Of a stretch of DNA of 64,000 nt, positions 61,799-64,000 are shown in pieces (the stretch's first letter is position 1; the number at the start of each line of letters is the position of its first letter). Both the position numbers and the translations under genes were made by a program. The stretch covers positions 62,001-126,000 of the forward strand of contig NZ_JAKGAN010000008.1 in NCBI RefSeq assembly GCF_023061135.1, given 5' to 3'. The DNA is from Chromohalobacter sarecensis. Its GTDB lineage: Bacteria > Pseudomonadota > Gammaproteobacteria > Pseudomonadales > Halomonadaceae. The notes under the pieces were generated by a model. It saw only the letters and a list, made by a program, of their open reading frames with translations. It ran no database searches and was not told the DNA's origin.

Positions 61799-63184
61799 GT
61801 GGAAACACTCAACGCGGTATTCAGCGCCATCAATGATGTCGTATGGGGCCCCTTGATGCTCATCTTGTTGCTGGGGGTGGGCGTCTATTTGCAACTGGGA
61901 CTCAAGTTGCTGCCCATTCGCAAGCTGGGAGCGGGCTTCAGCCTGCTCTGGAAAGGGCGAAAAGCCGAAAAGGGCGATGAGAATGAGGGTGAGATTTCCC
62001 CGTTCAATGCGCTGATGACGTCGCTTTCGGCCACCGTGGGTACCGGTAATATCGCGGGTGTCGCTACCGCCATCTTCCTGGGTGGCCCCGGAGCCGTGTT
62101 CTGGATGTGGATCACGGCCTTGGTGGGCATGGCGACCAAGTTCTCTGAGGCGGTGCTGGCGGTTCGTTATCGCGAAGTCGATGCGGCGGGCGATCACGTC
62201 GGTGGGCCGATGTATTACATCCGCAATGGTCTGGGTAAGAAATGGGGCTGGCTGGGTGGCTTGTTTGCGTTTTTCGGTGCTGTGGCTGCCTTCGGGATTG
62301 GCAATACCGTGCAGTCCAACTCGGTCGCCGATGGTCTCAGCGAATCGATCGGCATGCCGCATTGGCTGACCGGTGTGATCATCATGGTGTTGGCGGGTGC
62401 CGTGATTCTCGGCGGGATCAAGCGTATTGCCAAGGTGGCTGGCAAGCTGGTGCCGATCATGGCGATCGCTTATATCGTCTGCGGTTTGCTGGTGCTGTTT
62501 ATCAACATGGATCACGTTGGTACCGCGCTGGGGCTGATTTTCGGCCATGCCTTTACACCGGTATCCGCCGCTGGTGGTTTTGCGGGTGCCGCCGTGGCCA
62601 AGGCGATTCAATATGGTGTGGCGCGGGGCGTGTTTTCCAACGAAGCGGGGCTGGGGAGTGCGCCAATTGCCCATGCTGCGGCACAGACCAAGAACCCCGT
62701 ACGCCAAGGGCTGGTGGCAATGCTGGGGACGTTCATCGATACCATCATCGTGTGCTCGGTCACTGCGTTGGCGATCTTGACCAGCACCGAGTGGACATCC
62801 GGTGAGACCGGCGCCGCGTTGACCGCGATGGCCTTCGATGGCGCACTCCCGGGTGTCGGTCAGTATGTGGTGTCCTTCGCGTTGGCCGTGTTCGCCTTCA
62901 CCACCATCCTCGGCTGGGCCTTCTACGGTGAAAAGTGCTTCGAGTATCTGTTCGGTGTCGCGTCGATCAAGATCTACCGGGTGGTGTATATTCTGGCGAT
63001 TCTCGCCGGAGCCGTCGCGCCACTGGAGTTCGTCTGGCTGATGGCCAGTGTCTTCAATGCCATGATGGCGATCCCCAACCTGATCGCGCTGGCCCTGCTG
63101 TCGCCGGTGGTCTTCAAGCTCACCAATGATCACTTTGCCGGCAAGACCGTCCTGCCGGGCGAAGACTTGGACGATAAACGCTGA
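61799..63184 (+). CDS. Sodium:alanine/glycine symporter (AGCS family)
   Basis: A 461-residue transporter. The start is GTG at 61799 (VETLNAVFSAIND), picked because GGGAGGA lies 8 bp upstream; the frame is open further up but lacks signals. About 10-11 membrane segments carry LSATVGTGNIAGVATAIFLGGPGA (ATVGTGNIAGVATAIFLGG), MWITALVGMATKFSE, YYIRNGLGKK and the family signature SNEAGLGSAPIAHAAAQT. It imports alanine or glycine with sodium. It lies 55 bp before gcvT on the same strand, suggesting glycine uptake for the cleavage system. Confidence 0.95.
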   Translation: METLNAVFSAINDVVWGPLMLILLLGVGVYLQLGLKLLPIRKLGAGFSLLWKGRKAEKGDENEGEISPFNALMTSLSATVGTGNIAGVATAIFLGGPGAVFWMWITALVGMATKFSEAVLAVRYREVDAAGDHVGGPMYYIRNGLGKKWGWLGGLFAFFGAVAAFGIGNTVQSNSVADGLSESIGMPHWLTGVIIMVLAGAVILGGIKRIAKVAGKLVPIMAIAYIVCGLLVLFINMDHVGTALGLIFGHAFTPVSAAGGFAGAAVAKAIQYGVARGVFSNEAGLGSAPIAHAAAQTKNPVRQGLVAMLGTFIDTIIVCSVTALAILTSTEWTSGETGAALTAMAFDGALPGVGQYVVSFALAVFAFTTILGWAFYGEKCFEYLFGVASIKIYRVVYILAILAGAVAPLEFVWLMASVFNAMMAIPNLIALALLSPVVFKLTNDHFAGKTVLPGEDLDDKR

Positions 63185-63239
63185 GCTGTCTTGGGGCGGC
63201 GATCGTCGCCCCTTCACGGATAATGACGAGGAAGCGACG

Positions 63240-64000
63240 ATGTCCGACGACCTTCACCAGACGCCGCTGTATGACGTGCATGTCTCGCACGGCGCTAAGA
63301 TGGTGCCCTTTGCCGGTTACAACATGCCGGTGCAATACGCCTTGGGTGTCAAAAAAGAGCATGAGCATACCCGTCATGCGTGCGGTCTGTTCGACGTATC
63401 GCATATGGGACAGCTCATCGTTTCGGGACCGTCACCGGCGCGTGCCATCGAAACGCTAGTGCCGGCGGATATCGTCGGGTTGCCGACGGGGATGCAACGT
63501 TATGCGCTCTTCACCGGCAATGAAGGCGGTCTGCTAGATGATCTGATGATCGTCAATCGCGGTGAGGATCTTTATGTCGTCGTCAATGCGGCCTGTAAGG
63601 ACCAAGACGTGGCGCACCTGCGTATCGGGCTCGACGCCGAGCATCAGGTGGAGGTGCTGGACCGCGCCTTGCTGGCGTTGCAGGGGCCGCAAGCCAAAGA
63701 TGTGATGGCGCGTCTGTGCCCCGAGGCCTGTGATCTAGTGTTCATGCATCATGGTCAATTCGAGGCGCTCGATAGTTTGTTGTGGGTTAGCCGTAGCGGT
63801 TATACCGGCGAGGACGGTTTCGAGATATCCGTGCCCGTGGATGCCGCCGAGCGTCTGGCGACGTGGTTGCTCAAGCAGCCCGAAGTCGAGCCCATCGGTC
63901 TGGGCGCACGCGACTCACTGCGCCTGGAAGCCGGGCTGTGCTTGTACGGCCATGACCTGGATGCAAAGACGACGCCCGCCGAGGCGAGCCTTATTTGGGC
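63240..64000 (+). CDS. gcvT: Aminomethyltransferase (glycine cleavage T-protein), partial
   Basis: 253 codons from ATG 63240 to the window edge. The start is MSDDLHQTPLYDVHVSHGAKMV; family motifs are MVPFAGYNMPVQY, HTRHACGLFDVSHMGQL, the folate-binding DDLMIVNRGED and SRSGYTGEDGFEIS, then GLGARDSLRLEAGLCLYGHDL. The C-terminal barrel lies outside. It transfers the aminomethyl carbon to tetrahydrofolate, releasing ammonia. Co-directional with the symporter. Confidence 0.95.
   Translation, partial: MSDDLHQTPLYDVHVSHGAKMVPFAGYNMPVQYALGVKKEHEHTRHACGLFDVSHMGQLIVSGPSPARAIETLVPADIVGLPTGMQRYALFTGNEGGLLDDLMIVNRGEDLYVVVNAACKDQDVAHLRIGLDAEHQVEVLDRALLALQGPQAKDVMARLCPEACDLVFMHHGQFEALDSLLWVSRSGYTGEDGFEISVPVDAAERLATWLLKQPEVEPIGLGARDSLRLEAGLCLYGHDLDAKTTPAEASLIW

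Noticed and set aside
61721-63217. A 498-codon open frame on the minus strand opposite the symporter gene
   Set aside because: Product is His/Gln/Arg-rich with no family resemblance; it is the antisense image of a GC-rich, strongly biased real gene.

Overview
The window is about 64 kb of GC-rich, densely packed chromosomal DNA from a gammaproteobacterium. Codon use is uniform, and there are no insertion sequences, prophage genes or CRISPR arrays. The core block (thrS-infC-rpmI-rplT-pheS-pheT-ihfA), the acidic protein compositions and the mix of TRAP, tripartite tricarboxylate (TTT) and DASS transporters fit a halophilic member of the Halomonadaceae such as Chromohalobacter or Halomonas. That assignment is inference from general protein similarity, not from a search.

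Region 1 (1-8984) is a sugar-acid catabolic locus: a lactonase (cut by the window edge), an FAH-type 2,4-diketo acid hydrolase, an SDR dehydrogenase, a divergent FadR-type GntR regulator, an FAD-linked 2-hydroxyacid oxidase, a TRAP transporter (dctPQM) and an L-fuconate-type dehydratase. Together they make a non-phosphorylative route for L-fucose and/or D-arabinose ending in pyruvate plus lactate or glycolate. Region 2 (9159-18172) is a second acid-catabolic locus of unknown substrate: UxaA-family dehydratase, GntR regulator with two DNA-binding modules, GarR-type and Ldh-type dehydrogenases, a TctABC importer and an iron alcohol dehydrogenase. The same 22-bp palindrome lies upstream of both uxaA-like and tctC and probably ties the locus into one regulon.

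Region 3 (18327-25813) has a LysR regulator, a small membrane protein and surface-polysaccharide genes (UDP-glucuronate 4-epimerase, ugd, glycosyltransferase, LPS-kinase-like protein, manC). Region 4 (25798-28235) is a damaged two-component system. The response regulator ends right after its receiver domain, and the kinase begins in the middle of its first membrane helix, as if a deletion removed the DNA-binding domain and the kinase start. Two PmrA/QseB-type boxes remain upstream. Region 5 (28264-38115) is purine catabolism: xdhABC, guanine deaminase, xanthine/urate permease and a urate hydroxylase-like flavoprotein, with a divergent RutR-like regulator and a RutR-like operator.

Region 6 (38112-45252) holds small secreted or membrane proteins, tRNA-Pro(GGG), lrgAB, a DASS transporter, a DUF2489 protein with a long perfect hairpin in its coding sequence, an M20 peptidase and an OmpA-like lipoprotein. 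Region 7 (45468-53683) is the translation block, with infC probably starting at AUC, followed by ihfA, mioC and a membrane protein. Region 8 (53786-64000) has an old-yellow-enzyme reductase, ppnN, a LysR regulator and a split glycine-cleavage locus (gcvHP on one strand; a sodium:alanine/glycine symporter and gcvT divergent).
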